DNA of 64,000 bases from Chamaelirium japonicum (Eukaryota > Streptophyta > Magnoliopsida > Liliales > Melanthiaceae), in contig OX393557.1 of NCBI GenBank assembly GCA_947650365.1, positions 31,704,709 to 31,768,708 on the forward strand. The letters run 5' to 3'. Of the stretch, positions 38,912 to 51,967 are shown one piece after another. A program made the position numbers and the translations under genes. The notes under the pieces were generated by a model, which saw nothing but the letters and a program-made list of their open reading frames with translations, did not search any database and was not told the origin of the DNA. Every line of letters starts with the position of its first letter. Position 1 is the first letter of the stretch.

Positions 38912-39778
38912 GTTATTGGGTCAATGGATGGTTTGTATAGATCATTTATATATTGGAGTGTGAAATAAGATACATGATTGTTCTCAATTATGCTTATGGT
39001 GCTAGGTTCCCATTTAATGAAGTGTAATTTGTTTTCTGTTTTACTTAAGATGATGGTTTTAATGTCATATTTATAGCCAGTAATCCTCGTTTTGTTTATC
39101 AATGTCTTTAATGGTGACCAGATTTTACAACTGTTTGAAGTGCCTGTTAGTGCATTGGTTAATTTATAAATGACATTTGTGGATGAAATGAAAAGTTGAA
39201 AACATTTAGGGCTTAGGTTTTACTAGTAAAATGTGGATAATATTATTTGATGTGTAGGACTATAGCTTTCTTTGCGTAACACACAAAAATGCAAACATGC
39301 TGTCACTGTAATGTTCATCCATTCCTCTTTTACAAATGTGTAACACTCACGTACTACAGAAGCGGTGTTATATGGCTTCCCTTTTAATGATGTATACTTC
39401 AGCCCCAGAGGGTCAATGTCATCCTAGTCGGGTGTCAATCATACAATGCCACTCTAACAAAACATTGTCTGATCAGCTAAAGATTGATCACTATTTGTTT
39501 CTATCTCTACCTTGACAAAAGTTTCTCCATTTCTTTCAAGGAAGTCCTTTTACTTCCCTCCCTTCACTATCTTGCAAAGAAAACTGTTCTTAGCTACAAT
39601 GAAGAACTCGGAGGCTTGCAAAAAGAGAGAATCTCTACCTCTCTCTACAACCCAACCATCTCCAAGAGGTTTAAACATGCTATAGTCATTCTACCATTTA
39701 TCATCCCCCCCCCCCTTTCAAAAAATAAATAAATAAATAACCAACCCCAAAGCCTTAACCCATCCACCTATACACACC
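38912..39778. other. No gene seen
   Basis: AT-rich sequence with short C and AAAT runs near 39705-39740. No domain or terminal repeat was recognised. Confidence 0.4.
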
Positions 39779-41090
39779 AAGGTTTTAAATTTTGATTTCG
39801 TGTCTGGTTTCGGTCCTTGCTGAAACCGAAATTTTGGAAATTTTTTGAAATGATACAAAAAAGGAATTGAGTCAGCGAGTTGTGAGCCCAACAACCAAAT
39901 TTAGCCAACATGGTCCTAGCTGGGTTGTGACCTTCGCCTAAACTCAACTTCCTCAAATCTCCTGAACTGGTGTTCTCGGGATTTCATAATCCATAGGTGG
40001 AGCGCATAGCATGAGGTCACAAGTGGTATGCTTTTCGTGGTAGACAAACTGACCAAGACGTTCGGGTGCTGCCACGTTTTGAAGCACTTCATTTGGGCGT
40101 TACCAAGTTTTGACGTGTATCAGTTGAGACCGACGAGATCCGGCGAATCGAACGGGGAATTCGATGAGATCCAGTGAATCCGGTGACCTCTAAGCTCCAT
40201 TCAGCCCAAACTAGCCAATAAGAAGCATTACAAGTGCGACGAGTCTCGATGCATCACACTTGTAATACTTTCACTTGGCTGGTTTTAGGTTTTTAGCAGT
40301 AGCAGATGACTTGCGACGAAGTCCGGTGACGATCGGACAAGATCCAACGCAGTACAATGACGATATTGTGATTTTGGTCAAAGTTTGGATCCGGCGAAGA
40401 TCCGACGAGTCGAAGATTCGGCAAGATCCGACAGCGATCCAACGACAAACGGCGAAATCTGGAAATTTTGTTCGAAATCCGAGAATTTCGGACGAAAACC
40501 AGAGGCCCAAGGGTCGAATTTAGAAGCTTTTGATCGTAATCTATGGTTTTCAACAAAGTGTTTTGGTTCAATTTATGGGCTCAGCTAGCAGTCGAAATTT
40601 CTTCCGAAATGATCGAAATTTCGACACAAATGATATTTTTTGGCATCTTTTGCCGAAAGTGACCGAAAGCCACGTGATTTTAGTCGAAATTTCAACTGAA
40701 AGCCACCGAAAACGACCGACAACATCTTATTTCGCTGGCCTACAACGAAATGCGCCGAATTTTCGTACGAATGATGTCTACCCACGCAAGTTCGAAGGGA
40801 ATCTCATCGAAAGCCACAAAAGCAATCGAAATTGGCGACATCTCACTTCGTGGGAACCACAACATTTTGATTGAAATTTTGTGAAAATCTTAACGAAATT
40901 TAGTTGCAATGCCACCTCAGCTCATGCCCACTTATTTCTACCGAAATTTCTTTGAATTTGTCGAAATTCATCGAAATGACTCGAAATGCACTGAAATTCT
41001 TCGAAATCCAGAAAACCGGGGTTTCACATAATGGTTTCGTTTCAGTTGTGGCCAAAACCAAAATTGTCATTTTGTCCGAAATCTCAAACC
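39779..41090. mobile_element. hAT-like element with CGAAATTTCG-type repeats
   Basis: The left end CAAGGTTTTAAATTTTGATT and the complement of the right end (GGTTTGAGATTTCGG) are similar. The interior is dense in CGAAAT, GATCCGA, TTCGAAAT and ATCGAAA words. Flanks ATACACAC and ATAACACA are nearly the same, fitting a decayed 8-bp duplication. It has no transposase. Confidence 0.5.
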
Positions 41091-41621
41091 ATAACACACA
41101 ACCGGTATCTTACGGCGTTGATGCAAAAGACGCATTGATACATGAAAGGTACTTGGTGCAGAATTCCAAGCTCATGGGACTAGGGTTGACCATTGGCTGG
41201 AAATTGTTGTTTGATATCCCTTGGATCTTCAAACCTCCTTTCAGTTAAGGTATCTTCCAAAGGTTGAGGAATAACATTTGATTAGAGAGCTATTCAACTA
41301 TAAAGCATAGTTCACTCCTTTCCAAGTCCGAAATGTTTTCAGATTTGCAGAGCTTATGGTCTAAAATCCACTCACAAGTGAGACCTTAGCATGGTTCATC
41401 GGGGGTGAGGTTTGTAGGAGTGAATCGTAAGATCAAATTAAGAATCGTAAGATTCTACAAAATGAGAAAAATTATACATTATAATTTAGTTATATGTCAA
41501 GAAACTTTAAACATTTATTAAAAATAGGACAAATACTTAAAAAAATGCATTAATTTGAAAGATATAACTCTAAAGATAGAGCCTCTGTTTACAAGTGTTA
41601 AATGCAAGTTACAAAACATGT
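41091..41621. other. No gene seen
   Basis: Ordinary AT-rich DNA between two hAT-like elements. Confidence 0.4.
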
Positions 41622-41921
41622 GTAGGGATGGCAGCGGTGCGGTTTGAAACCGAGAACCGTGGTAAACCGCACCGCATGGTGCGGTTTTGGTTTGCTAAAG
41701 TATAAAACCGTCGCGGTGCGGTTACGGTGTTGCAGTGCGATTCGATTTTGCCCAAAACCGCATCGTTTAGACTATTATAATGATAAGCCGCGGTGCACCG
41801 CATGGTGTGGTTTTGGTTTTACATAATGGTTCACTGTCACGGTGCAGTGCGGTTTCGGTGTGGCGGTTCGGTCTTGCGGTGCGGTTTTGGTTTTGCCCAA
41901 AACCGCACCGTTGCCATCCCT
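41622..41921. mobile_element. hAT-like MITE with GGTGCGGTTT repeats
   Basis: The ends AGGGATGGCAGCGGTGCGG and AACCGCACCGTTGCCATCCC are inverted repeats of about 20 bp. Flanks AAACATGT (41614-41621) and AAACATTT (41922-41929) match 7/8. The interior is nearly all GGTGCGGTTT, CGGTTTTGG and complements. Confidence 0.7.
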
Positions 41922-42612
41922 AAACATTTGCAAGAAGATCAAAGATTTGAATACATTTATAATAAGTAAGTTTCAAAACTAATGCCAAATCAACCAAAAC
42001 AAGAATTTAACAAGTTACATAGTTCTTACCCCTTCAAAAGTATTAAATATGCTCCCTAAGTATCATGACGTAACAAACTTAATAGACTCCGTAATCAAAA
42101 GTAATGTCCAAGGAGAAAGAAAAAGGGAAAAAAGGAAATTGACATATTTCATCATTTCGTCATGCATCATTAGTGCAAATATCATACCGAAGTTATAATC
42201 AACTCCATCAAAGTCAATGGTAACTTCCTCGAACTTGTCACCAACATTGTTTATGCTGACATTAACAGTCCCAAAGCACTTAGTGACTCATCAACCTCAT
42301 CGTCACTAGCTTCATGAATATCCTCGACCTTTACCTCTTGTGTCGTAGCATGTTCAAGACCTAAAGTGTATTAGATAAATACAACAAGAAATAAATCTAA
42401 TTTCTGCTTCATCTCCCTCATTTTCATCTACATCATGTTGAACTTCCTTGAGAGACTACTCAGTGTCGTGGGAGTCTACGCAAGAAGCATAGGAACATGG
42501 GAGTCTACTAATAATTTTTGGGAATCTACAATGTGCATTCAATCATTTTTGATACTGTGGATTGAGAATCGTTGGATTGTAGGATCTAGATTAGGAGTTT
42601 GATAAGCTTGAA
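41922..42612. other. No gene seen
   Basis: AT-rich sequence leading to the small LTR element. No domain was recognised. Confidence 0.4.
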
Positions 42613-45561
42613 TGATGGTAGGACGAGTATGGGGTTCCATGACAAGGAAGGGTTCTCGCTCTAGGCTAAAATTTTGGGCTCGGGAAGGTGCAGATTTTCA
42701 AAACAGCTGAATGGTATTTTGGTTTTTTTCATTGTGTTCAGTTTTTCAAAAATTGGAGGGTAGAAAGGTCTAGATGCAAGGAAGCTATGATAAAGATTTA
42801 GAGGTGATCCGTCCGTAGGATGTTGAGATATCAAAGGATTATCAAATATGGTCTATGTATCACAGATTTGGGTTTGGGCTCATTGTCGGAGTTTTGGCAA
42901 TGGAAAGAGGTGGATGCATGAATAAGTTGGGTGAATAGTAAGATAATGCTTTGGAATCGTTTTAGCGATAAAAAAAAAAGGATTTTGATGGATTTCGGGG
43001 ATGTTTTGACTCAAATTAGGGTTTGAAACGGGAATAGGCTCGATGAGACCGCTTAAAAGGCTTTAAGAAAGGTTTTAATGGCGGTGGTATTCATAAACAA
43101 AGAGAGGGGAGCAATAAGAGATGGGACTAAAAACAACTAAGAGTCGACTTGTTACCTAAGTCTAAAAATTACCTAAATCATTATGGCAAAAATAACAACT
43201 TAAATAGAAAGTAAATAATTAAAAAAATAATTGGGCTCCATCTGAGATGAGCCGTCGCATCTAGGTCAAGCTTGGACCTCGGAAGTTGTGCATGGAAATT
43301 TGCTCTGCATCGATCACTTCCGCATGGAAATCTTCTCCTTAGTTTAACTCGAAGAATGTAGACAGATGTAGCGCCAAAGTCCCATCCACTGTAGTGTGTC
43401 TAGATAAGTAACTGGTGGTGGAAGCCTAACAGATAGTATCGCGCTGAACTGTAGTCATCTCTAGGGTCCTACACGGAAGATGTGTTGTTGTCAAGTGGGG
43501 ATCAGGAGCAGGGAAAGTTGCAACACGAGCTACCAGCAACGATCACCTGAGTATGCTGATGTGCAAACTTCGAAGAAGCCATGCCCAAGTGAAACTGGAG
43601 AAGAATCCATACCGAGGGTGGAAGAGATAGCTCAATGAAGTTAACAGTCAGGGCTAGTATGCTAAAGTCAACACCTTGAATCTGCTCGGCTGGTAGAACC
43701 ATCTTGACACGATCAATTGGAGATGGTAGCACGACTGACAACGAGTGCTCCACTGAAGGTTGAATCTCCAATATCGTTGAAAGTGCTGGCACATGTGGAA
43801 GGTTTTCGGAAGCCTCAACCAGGTGAGGAGGCTTTGCAGAAAGTGGAAGATGATCGGAACGTGTTGTCTCCTCAGAGATCTGCATTGATGGTACCGATGG
43901 TGATACACCTTGCGTTCCAATCCTAGTAATTGTTGCTCGTAACTTATCTCCATCGACTTGTCACATTATGCTTTCTATTCTGCATACTTTTTATCACTTT
44001 CTTGGATAAGAGCATCGGTCATAGAAAGATTGGTCAAAGGGATAGCGGGGATATAAGGACTGGTCACGACGATAGGACATCGTGATAGAAGCTCTGATAC
44101 CAAACTGATGCAAAACGAGTATGGAGGTCCCGCGAAAAAGAAGGGTTCTCGCTTTAGGCTAAAATTTTGGGTTTAAGAAGATGCATCTTTTCAAAACAGC
44201 TGAGGGATATTTTGATCTTTTTACCCTGTTGAGTTTTTCAGATCGGGTTAAAAATTGGAGGGTATGTAGATCTAGATGTTAGGAAGCTATGGTAAAAATT
44301 TGAAGAAGATCCGGCTGTTGGATGTGGAGATATCAAAAGATTACCAAATCTGATCTATGTATTTCAGATTTGCATTTGGGCTCTTTACGGAGGTTTTGGC
44401 GATGGAAAAATGTTGATATTGCATGCAAAAGTTGGAGGTTTGTAGTAGGGTAATGCTTTGGGATTGTTTTGGTGATGAAAAATTAGGGCTATGCTATATT
44501 TCGGCCTTTCAGGAATGTTTTGGCTCAAATTAGGGTTTGAAACGGGAATAGGCTCGACTAGACCGCTTAAAAGGCTTTAGGAAATGTTTTAATGGCGATG
44601 GGATTCGTAGACAAAAAGAGGGGAGAGATAAGAGAGATACCAGAATAGAGAAGGGAGTTGAAGGAGGAAACCTAGGAGCCATCCAATGTTCTAAAAAGCA
44701 CTAGGCGCTAGTCGGGCGGTGGGGGACCTTCTAGCGCCTAGACAGCCTAGGCGGTGCCTAGGCCGCGCCTAGGCGCTTTTGTTTTTTTTAACTATTTTGA
44801 TATTATATATGATATATATATTTTTTAACTTACTATAAATTCATGATTATCCCAAATATTATTTTAAAGAGCATGTATCATTTACATAACCATAAATTCA
44901 AGATTAACAAGAACAAAAGCAAGCATGATATTATCTCAGAGAATATCATAATATCCATAATTTTAGTATATTCCAAATCATAAATTTATGATTTTCAATA
45001 ATAGAATAGCATCTATACACGTTCTAGTGCCTAGGCCCGCCTAGGCGGCCACCTAGACCCGCCTAGGACTGCCTAGGCATCCGTCTAACCCTGCTTGGAG
45101 GCCTGTGCCACTTTTCTGTACCGCCTAGGACTAGGCTAGGCGGTGGGGGGCCTTCTAGCGCCTAGGTGGCCGCCTAGGCTGCTTTTTAGAACACTGGTGT
45201 CAGCATCTACGGTTTGTTGGAGTCGGCAGCAACGAAGGGGGAGAAGATACATCCTATCTGCAGGAAAGCTCTTGCAAACATAGATTCATCAATTCATTCA
45301 TTTTTATAAAATAAGAAAGGCTATGTCTTTATATAATAGTCCGACTACATCAACTAATGTCCTCAAGCAATATGGGACTAAAAACACTTAAAAAGACTTC
45401 TTACACAAGTCTAAAAATTACCTAGATAAATGTTGTGAAAATGATGACTTAAATAGGAAATAAATAATAAAAAAGACAATTGGGCTTCGTTTGAGATGGG
45501 CCATCGCATATGGGTCGAGCCTGGGCCTCGGAAGTCATGCATGAAAATCTGCTCCGCATCA
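42613..45561 (-). mobile_element. Small non-autonomous LTR retrotransposon
   Basis: Two related terminal regions, 42613-43316 and 44106-45561 (the latter enlarged by a MITE), share GAAGGGTTCTCGCT, GGCTAAAATTTTGGG, TTCAAAACAGCTGA, GGAATAGGCTCGA and, toward the other end, AGTCTAAAAATTACCTA. The sequence GCTCTGATACCA at 44091-44102 is the complement of the initiator tRNA-Met primer site and adjoins the 44106 LTR, setting minus-strand orientation. The interior (43317-44105) is only about 790 bp with no retroviral domain. LTR ends read TGATGC and GCATCA. The 5-bp flanks do not match. Confidence 0.65.
44684..45196. mobile_element. MITE with CCTAGGCGC-type repeats, nested in an LTR
   Basis: The ends CAATGTTCTAAAAAGC and the complement of GCTTTTTAGAACACTG are inverted. 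Both sub-ends carry GGCGGTGGGGG and CTTCTAGCGCCTAG. CCTAGGCG and GCCTAGGC words fill the arms. It interrupts LTR sequence that is continuous in the other LTR copy. Confidence 0.65.
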
Positions 45562-45872
45562 TAGGACCTTAGACTCATGCAACTTGATCACAATATTGGG
45601 TTGCACTTTTATTGTGGGAAAGGTCCGATGTGAGAATTGTTCATAAGTTTTCTGTAGTATGCTGATATATGCAACTCTCCAACAATATGATGAGCACTTT
45701 AAGAAATATCACGGTGCGAAGGGATACACAGATGACAACACTTTCATGAAAAGGAAAGATGATCAATGTAACATGAAAAGTTAATGAGATCCTACTTCCA
45801 TCAGATTTAGAGAGAAGGGAACATCAATGGTATATGATAGACTAAACCTTCAACTAATCTTCTCATGCAAAG

Positions 45873-46594
45873 CAAGGTTTGGAGTTTTGACCAAAACCGA
45901 TCCGTTTCGGATCGGTTTCGGTTGGAACCGGTCCCGAAACCTCCAGTATCGGGTTTCGGTACTCAGCACTCAGTAAAAGCAGGATTGGGTTCAGGATCAT
46001 GTGTATTTTAGCATGACAGCTTAATAGACATATTTACATAAAAAACATTTAAGTAAATGATCATTTACTTTAAGTTGTTTTATGTAAATAAGCAAATACC
46101 CCCTATTTGGATTTAATAAATATATTAGAACTATCAAAATCCAAAGGAATCAAAATGTAATTTTTTAGTTCCTATACAAAATCAGATTTTACAGCTTTTG
46201 GCTTAAAAAGAAAATTCATGAAAAAAAAAACCACAAAGTTTTTTGGACCGGAAAAAATCTCAGAAATCTAGAAGTATAAGATCAACTTAAAAACCCAAAG
46301 TCCGATAAAATATTTTGAATCTATAAAAAAATTCTTTCACAAGAACTATTTTTTCCTCTAGATTTAAGCCAAAATTCAGAATCACGATTTTTCAACTTTT
46401 TGACTAAAATTCAGGATAAAGCAAAAGCCATGCTCTTTTAAAAACGAGACCACCATGAAGTGGGCACCGATGTAATTATTTTATATTATTTTTATATTTT
46501 GTAATTATTTTAAATTTAAAAAATGAAATTGAAACCACCAAAACTCTGAAACCAATCCTCGGTGGGTGGACCGAAACCGAAACTACAAACCTTG
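45873..46594. mobile_element. hAT-like element with ACCGAAACC-type repeats
   Basis: The ends CAAGGTTTGGAGTTTTG and the complement of ACTACAAACCTTG are inverted. Flanks ATGCAAAG (45865-45872) and ATGCGAAG (46595-46602) match 7/8. Near both ends are GGATCGGTTTCGGTT or ACCGAAACCGAAAC words. Confidence 0.65.
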
Positions 46595-46774
46595 ATGCGA
46601 AGTATGGGACAACACTCTAAATTTCATAACTAAGGACTGAACCAGTTTTTTCAGTCCATTGATGAGCATGCGAACTTTTATGCAAACTTTTAACATTTTG
46701 GCCCTTAACTTTCTTGCCCTGAAATGCTGATTGATTTATTAATTAGCTAATATTAAGGGCATGCTTAGATACTA

Positions 46775-47143
46775 GATCCAGCTGTGAAGCAGAGTACCGA
46801 GCTATGGCTCATGTGGCTTGCGAACTAAAGCGGTTAAAATCGCTCCTTTATGAGTTTGGGTAAGCAAGTGAGATGCCCATGACAATGTATTGTGACAACC
46901 AAGTAGTAATCTATATGGCATCAAACCCTGTATTCCATGAAAGAACTAAGCCTTTTGAAGTGGACTGCCGCTTTATCGGGGATGAAGTGATGAACAAGCG
47001 GATCATGGCTCGCACTCTTCAGTTCAGAAGATCAATTTGGAGACATTTTCAGTAAGCTCATAGAGGACCCCTATTTGGAAGTATGTGTTTCAAGCTGGAG
47101 CGTAGAAGCTGGGCATGTACGACATCTACGTTTGAGGGGGGAG
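46775..47143 (+). pseudogene. Copia RNase H C-terminal fragment and polypurine tract
   Basis: Encodes CEAEYRAMAHVACELK, PMTMYCDNQVVIYMASNPVF and HERTKPFEVDC, the highly conserved Copia RNase H end, with one stop within and a frameshift near 47030. It is followed by TTTGAGGGGGGAG and TGTTGGAAAACCC at 47144, the start of a 3' LTR. Confidence 0.8.
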
Positions 47144-47345
47144 TGTTGGAAAACCCAGATACAGGTTTTGTACCGCATGCGTGTGTGTGGGTTATGGGAA
47201 ACAAAGGCAGAGGGGGGATCACAAGATTGTGTCCGCCTCTCTCTCTCTCTTGGTGATATCTTTTTAACACTACCCATATGGCAAGCATGACCCACATAAT
47301 TGGCTTGGGGGTGGACGATTTCCTTAAATCAACCATGGATGATGT
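47144..47345 (+). repeat. Start of a Copia 3' LTR (partial)
   Basis: Begins TGTTGGAAAACCC directly after a polypurine tract. The right boundary is unclear. Confidence 0.5.
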
Positions 47346-47379
47346 CGACCATAACCTCCTTAAGTAATAAACTTGACGA

Positions 47380-48025
47380 TGTCACCGACCTTTCATTCGG
47401 TGTACACTGATGTTGATGCTCAAAGAGTGCAGCAACCAGGTCTTCGTGGTCTGTCATGTCTCAGGAGAAGAAAGTCTATCGCTGAAGTTCTATTCAAATG
47501 CTCTATGCAACAACAATTCCCGTGCATTATGAGAAGACATACTATGGGTTCTGAGGATACCTATGGCAAAGCCAACGACAATTTGAAGCAGTTTTGACGT
47601 ATCAGAGTACCGGTGGGGAGATTTCACTCCAACGAACCAACAAGTTTTCTCAAGTAGTGAGATTTTTGTGCAACATCTTTGGATGCAATAGTGCAGCAAT
47701 GTGTGGACCTTCTTCAGGGAGTTAATGGAGGGCACTTGTTAGAAGCAGCAGTAGAAGATGCTTTGGAGCTTGCAAAGGATCCTCGTGGCCGGGTGAGCAT
47801 CATTTACTCATAATCTTTTGCTTCCTTTGGAATTCATTTTATTAAGGCAATTAATTGCATTGTACAAACTTTCTGTTTCCTTGCACTACTGATTTTTGTG
47901 TCTCATTGCATCACGACTCATTATCGCTTTTTTTTTTTTAATTCTACCTTAACCTTTATTTTCTTCAGGAAAATAAGGTATATGGTTGTTTTGAAGCATT
48001 GGTCCACTTCACAAGGCCATGACTA
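47380..48025 (+). pseudogene. Unidentified gene relic with one apparent intron
   Basis: A frame around 47667-47792 reads ATSLDAIVQQCVDLLQGVNG, GHLLEAAVEDALELAKDPRG, has a good donor (CGG/GTGAGC at about 47793) and a T-rich acceptor (TTCTTCAG, ending about 47968) followed by ENKVYGCFEALVHFTRP and a stop. Upstream in other frames are IPVHYEKTYYGF and GYLWQSQRQFEAV-like pieces. The shifts imply a decayed gene or missed short introns. I do not recognise the family. A LINE fragment interrupts what may be its 3' flank. Confidence 0.35.
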
Positions 48026-48094
48026 TTAGAAAATGGCAAGTGAGTGATTAATCTGAAGAGGCAGAGTAGTATTATTACAATGTTTTTCTTCTTT

Positions 48095-48346
48095 TTTTTT
48101 CATTGGTCTAGGCCCCTACTGGTTTATTAAAAAGAAAGAAAGGTTACGAAGAAGGAACGGCGGATCGAAGGGATCCAAACTCAAAAAAAGATTACAAAGG
48201 TAGCCCTCTAGAAGAGATCTATCCGCGCCCATCAGTGCTAGAGTCCAAGTCTTCAGGCATGCCCCAACCCTATGGAGCAGGGCTTTGACGCAGCTGCGTG
48301 GGCCTTTGAAGACCCTATGATCGATTCCTCTCCCTCCAGATGCACC
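48095..48346 (-). mobile_element. Short LINE 3' fragment with target duplication
   Basis: The T run at 48095 is the complement of a poly(A) tail. Flanks TGTTTTTCTTCTTT (48081-48094) and TGTGTTTCTTCTTT (48347-48360) match at 13 of 14 positions. The body has LINE 3'-UTR-like sequence (CTAGGCCCCTACTGG) and no coding region. Confidence 0.55.
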
Positions 48347-48360
48347 TGTGTTTCTTCTTT

Positions 48361-50764
48361 ATCGATGATGAAAGAAAACTATTAGTAAAACTAGCTGTAG
48401 GTGGAATTGGTTGTACATTTGTTCTGTGATTTGGGCTTTCGGAGTGCGATGAGCTTTTGTAGGGGAAGTCATTTCAGGAAATGAGGTAGGTATACAGTTC
48501 AGATTTTTTTTTTCTTTTTTCAACTTGGACAAGTCTGATTACTGTGCTGTTTGTTTTAGTGATGGTATGTTGTACTGTTAGTCATGGAGGCCTCAATAAC
48601 ATCTGTAAGCCCAGTTGGGGCAAATTGCAAAAACCTCCCCTGGCCTATACACCTAAATCTACATTATCCCCTCAAGTTTTTTTTTTTTTTTAACAACTTG
48701 GTCCCTTGAACTATGGCTCTGTCTGCATGTTCACCCTCTCCGTCAACTTTCGACCGTCAAATATAATATTTGATCTGAAAATACCGTTGCTAATGAGAAG
48801 ATTTTTTTGAAGATTATGTATGCTGCATACGACGCTGGTACTTTAATTTGTAAGTAAATGGAGGGGGTGATACAGATGGAGCATTATTGAGGGGGGTCAA
48901 GTTAAAAAAAAAACACTTTGAGGGACCAATGTTAATTAGGTTTATAGTTCAGTATTTTTTTTTAAATTTTAATAATTTTGCCTTTCTTTCTAAGGTCCAG
49001 AGTTTAATTTAACTTACCCCCCCTACACACCCACCCACCCACCCCACAGCCCTTTTTTTTGTTGTCTTTTTCGAAGTGAGCATATGAGCGTCATTTTATA
49101 AATTCATAGTATCAAGGTTTAAGGACTCCCTAGTCCGGGGTGATACATAGAGAGGGCCCCATGTGTAACGATGATTGTAAAAATTGCCTTTACAGGGTTT
49201 ATTTGTAAATAGGGAAGATTACAGGAGTCGATTTGTAAAAAAATCGTAAATCTTTTGGGGTGATCGGTACCGAGCCCGAGCAAGGAGGTTGAGATGAATA
49301 GAACAAGAAGAACCTCATCACAAGTCTCAAGAGTCTCCTTTGCAAATAAACTCCTTATATATAAGTCCAATTATCAAGCAAAACAAGAGATTTTCACACG
49401 GCAACCCTAAAATCCTCCTTATTTGCATATGAATCCCTGTCAAATTTGTATTTACACATTGGATTTATAAATTATCATGATCTAAGCATATTTACCTCTC
49501 CCTTAACAACCTTTTAACGAAGTTAAACTCAATTATGGTATGTTCACTCAAATGATGAAGAACCAATTTTTCTTAGGTTTAACTAGAATTTCGATAAAAA
49601 AAAACTACTTGAATCTGACCCATCTACTCAAACCCGACCCATCACTCAAGCTCGACACCCTATTGTTCTTATCCAACCCGTTAGCTTAAACTTGTTACCC
49701 TTATTCTAACACAAAGGAACCATTGAACCCTAACTCACGACCATCCTTGCCTCGCAACCTTCTTCATTGTACAACACCAGTGGCGGAGCGGATCTGACCA
49801 GACGGCGACTCGCTACGCCAACACCGCCAGTGGCAGTAGAGTGATTACTCGTCCATTTACCCCTATGCGCTTCACTCATGCATCCGATGAAGCCTCCATT
49901 CCCTAATTTAGCGGGTCGATACATACATGAGTTTTAATGGTTCATCACATGGCTCATAATCTCGGTAATCAGAAGATGCCACCTATGTATGTTGGTGATG
50001 GGGTTGGTTAAATAAATTTGTTGGTTTCGGATGCACGCGCGTTGACCAAAAGCTGATCAAGCCAAACCCATTAGGGGTGCGCTTAAAACCTCGGAACTTA
50101 CATAGCACAAACCCCTGCTAAAGACTAAGCCTTTCTTTCTATTAAAAGAGCTGCACTCTTTTCAACACTTGCGTCTTCTCACGTGGCAATTAATAAGTAA
50201 GGCCGCAGCAAATGCTAAGGGAAATACGAGAATGATGTGTCTAGATCATAGCCGTCCGTTGGAACCATCCCTGACAATCAGCCCTACAACGGGCAAAAGG
50301 ACGGTGTGATTGGATGCCACATCATTCTGGTTGAACATTCGGGTTAAAAAGGTTAGCGTCGATGGAATGATGAACAAGCAGAGGTGGAGGGGGAGACCAG
50401 GGGACCCAACAAAACTGAGATCTGCATCCCACAATCCTAACAAAGGGTGGACAAGTGGGACTATCACCACACATCATCATCATGGTTTAAAGGATCCTGA
50501 CAAAGAAAAAGGCTGAGGGTGGAGGCATTATTCCCCCCTACCTAATAAATCAGTATGGCCGCATTTGGTTGGAGGTTATGCGGCCTCAACGTGGAGCCAT
50601 TCACCCTGTGGGGTTGCTGATTAGAAGGGAATGAGTCCCTACTAGTTCTTTCTTAGGGTTTTCTTCTTGAACGTAAAGGGAGAACACTAATGAGAGTTTG
50701 TAAAGCAAAATATTCTGATACATCAATTAAAGCACGTGCTGTGCACACGTGTGTGTGTGTGTGG

Positions 50765-50765
<1 letters not shown>
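48361..50765. other. No gene seen
   Basis: Includes a TE-like stretch with CAAATTGCAAAAACCTCCCC near 48620 and T runs near 48675 and 48955. A segment at 49110-49440 looks like an LTR remnant (TATATATAAG) without a partner. No coding domain was recognised. Confidence 0.35.

Positions 50766-50829
<64 letters not shown>
50766..50829. repeat. (GA)n microsatellite
   Basis: About 32 GA units following a GT-rich stretch (GTGTGTGTGTGTG). Confidence 0.95.
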
Positions 50830-50831
<2 letters not shown>

Positions 50832-51865
50832 TCATAGATTGAACTGCCATCAAACTCGCTCGAGCGAGACGAGGCTTGCTCGGGAGAGGTCCTCGGGCAA
50901 ACTGTTCAGGAACAGTCAACGAGTCGCCCGAGCAACCTCAATTTCGCTCGAGTGAGTTCTACACAGGCTGAAGGTGAGTTTGGATGGGATTCCGACCTAT
51001 AGTACTATATATGGGTATTATGGTTTCCAGGAGGCGTTGTAACGTGTTGGACGAGGTTTATTCATCGACATCTTTAAGGATTTCTTTTTAGGGGCTTCTC
51101 TATGATAGAAGAGAGACAAAGGGAGATCAGGGATCAAAATAGGAAGATCAATTGTTTCCTTTAGATCGGAGGCACTCAAGAAGAAGGTGAGAGTTCTTTC
51201 TTCAATTTTAATTACATAGTGCTTGAATAAAAGGGCAGTGACCAACACTCGTAGAGGTAGGGCTTTTCCGAATAACGTCAACAAATCTTGCGTGCCTTTG
51301 TGGCTTATTTATTTCTTTGTTTTTTTGATGATTGTTGTGTTACCGTTTCTTCTCTTCGGATCGTCTTGATATTTGAAACCCTGCGATGCTTCTGCAAGCT
51401 AGCGACGGACTGCAGATTAACCTTGTTAGGGTTATTCCGTGTCAATAATTGGTATGATGAGCTCGCCCGGGCGATCGAGCGTTCGTAGCCAGTCGCTTGC
51501 GGAAGCGTCTTAGGGTTTCCGTTCTCAAGACAATTAGAAGAGAAGACTACCATGGGAAGCATGAAGATCAATTTGAAGCATTTCGACAAAAAGATAAATT
51601 TCACGCTATAACAAAGAAAGATGAAAAACGTCTTGATCCAGCAAAATCTTCTCATTTGCATAATGGGAAGATATCATGTACCGAAAGACACGACAGATGA
51701 AGTATGGAGGAAGGCAGATTAGAAGGCAAAGAGTTGGATTGAACTTCATCTGTCAGACGAAGTCATGCATAGCTTGATGGAGGAAACATTTGATTTGGCA
51801 ATGTACGTGGACCAAGTTGCATATAACATCCGCCCCAAACACACAAGATATTGTCTGCTTTGCCC

Positions 51866-51967
51866 ATGCCCGCACGAGAATTCCCAGGGAGGTCACCCAT
51901 CCTAGTACTGCTCTCGCTCGAGCACGCTTAACTACGGAGTTCTTACGAAATCCGTAGCGGTGCACGG
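51866..51967 (-). ncRNA. 5S rRNA-derived sequence in an LTR of Cassandra copy 2
   Basis: The minus strand contains CTCCGTAGTTAAGCGTGCTC and AGTACTAGGATGGGTGACC, as in copy 1 and plant 5S rRNA. Confidence 0.85.
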
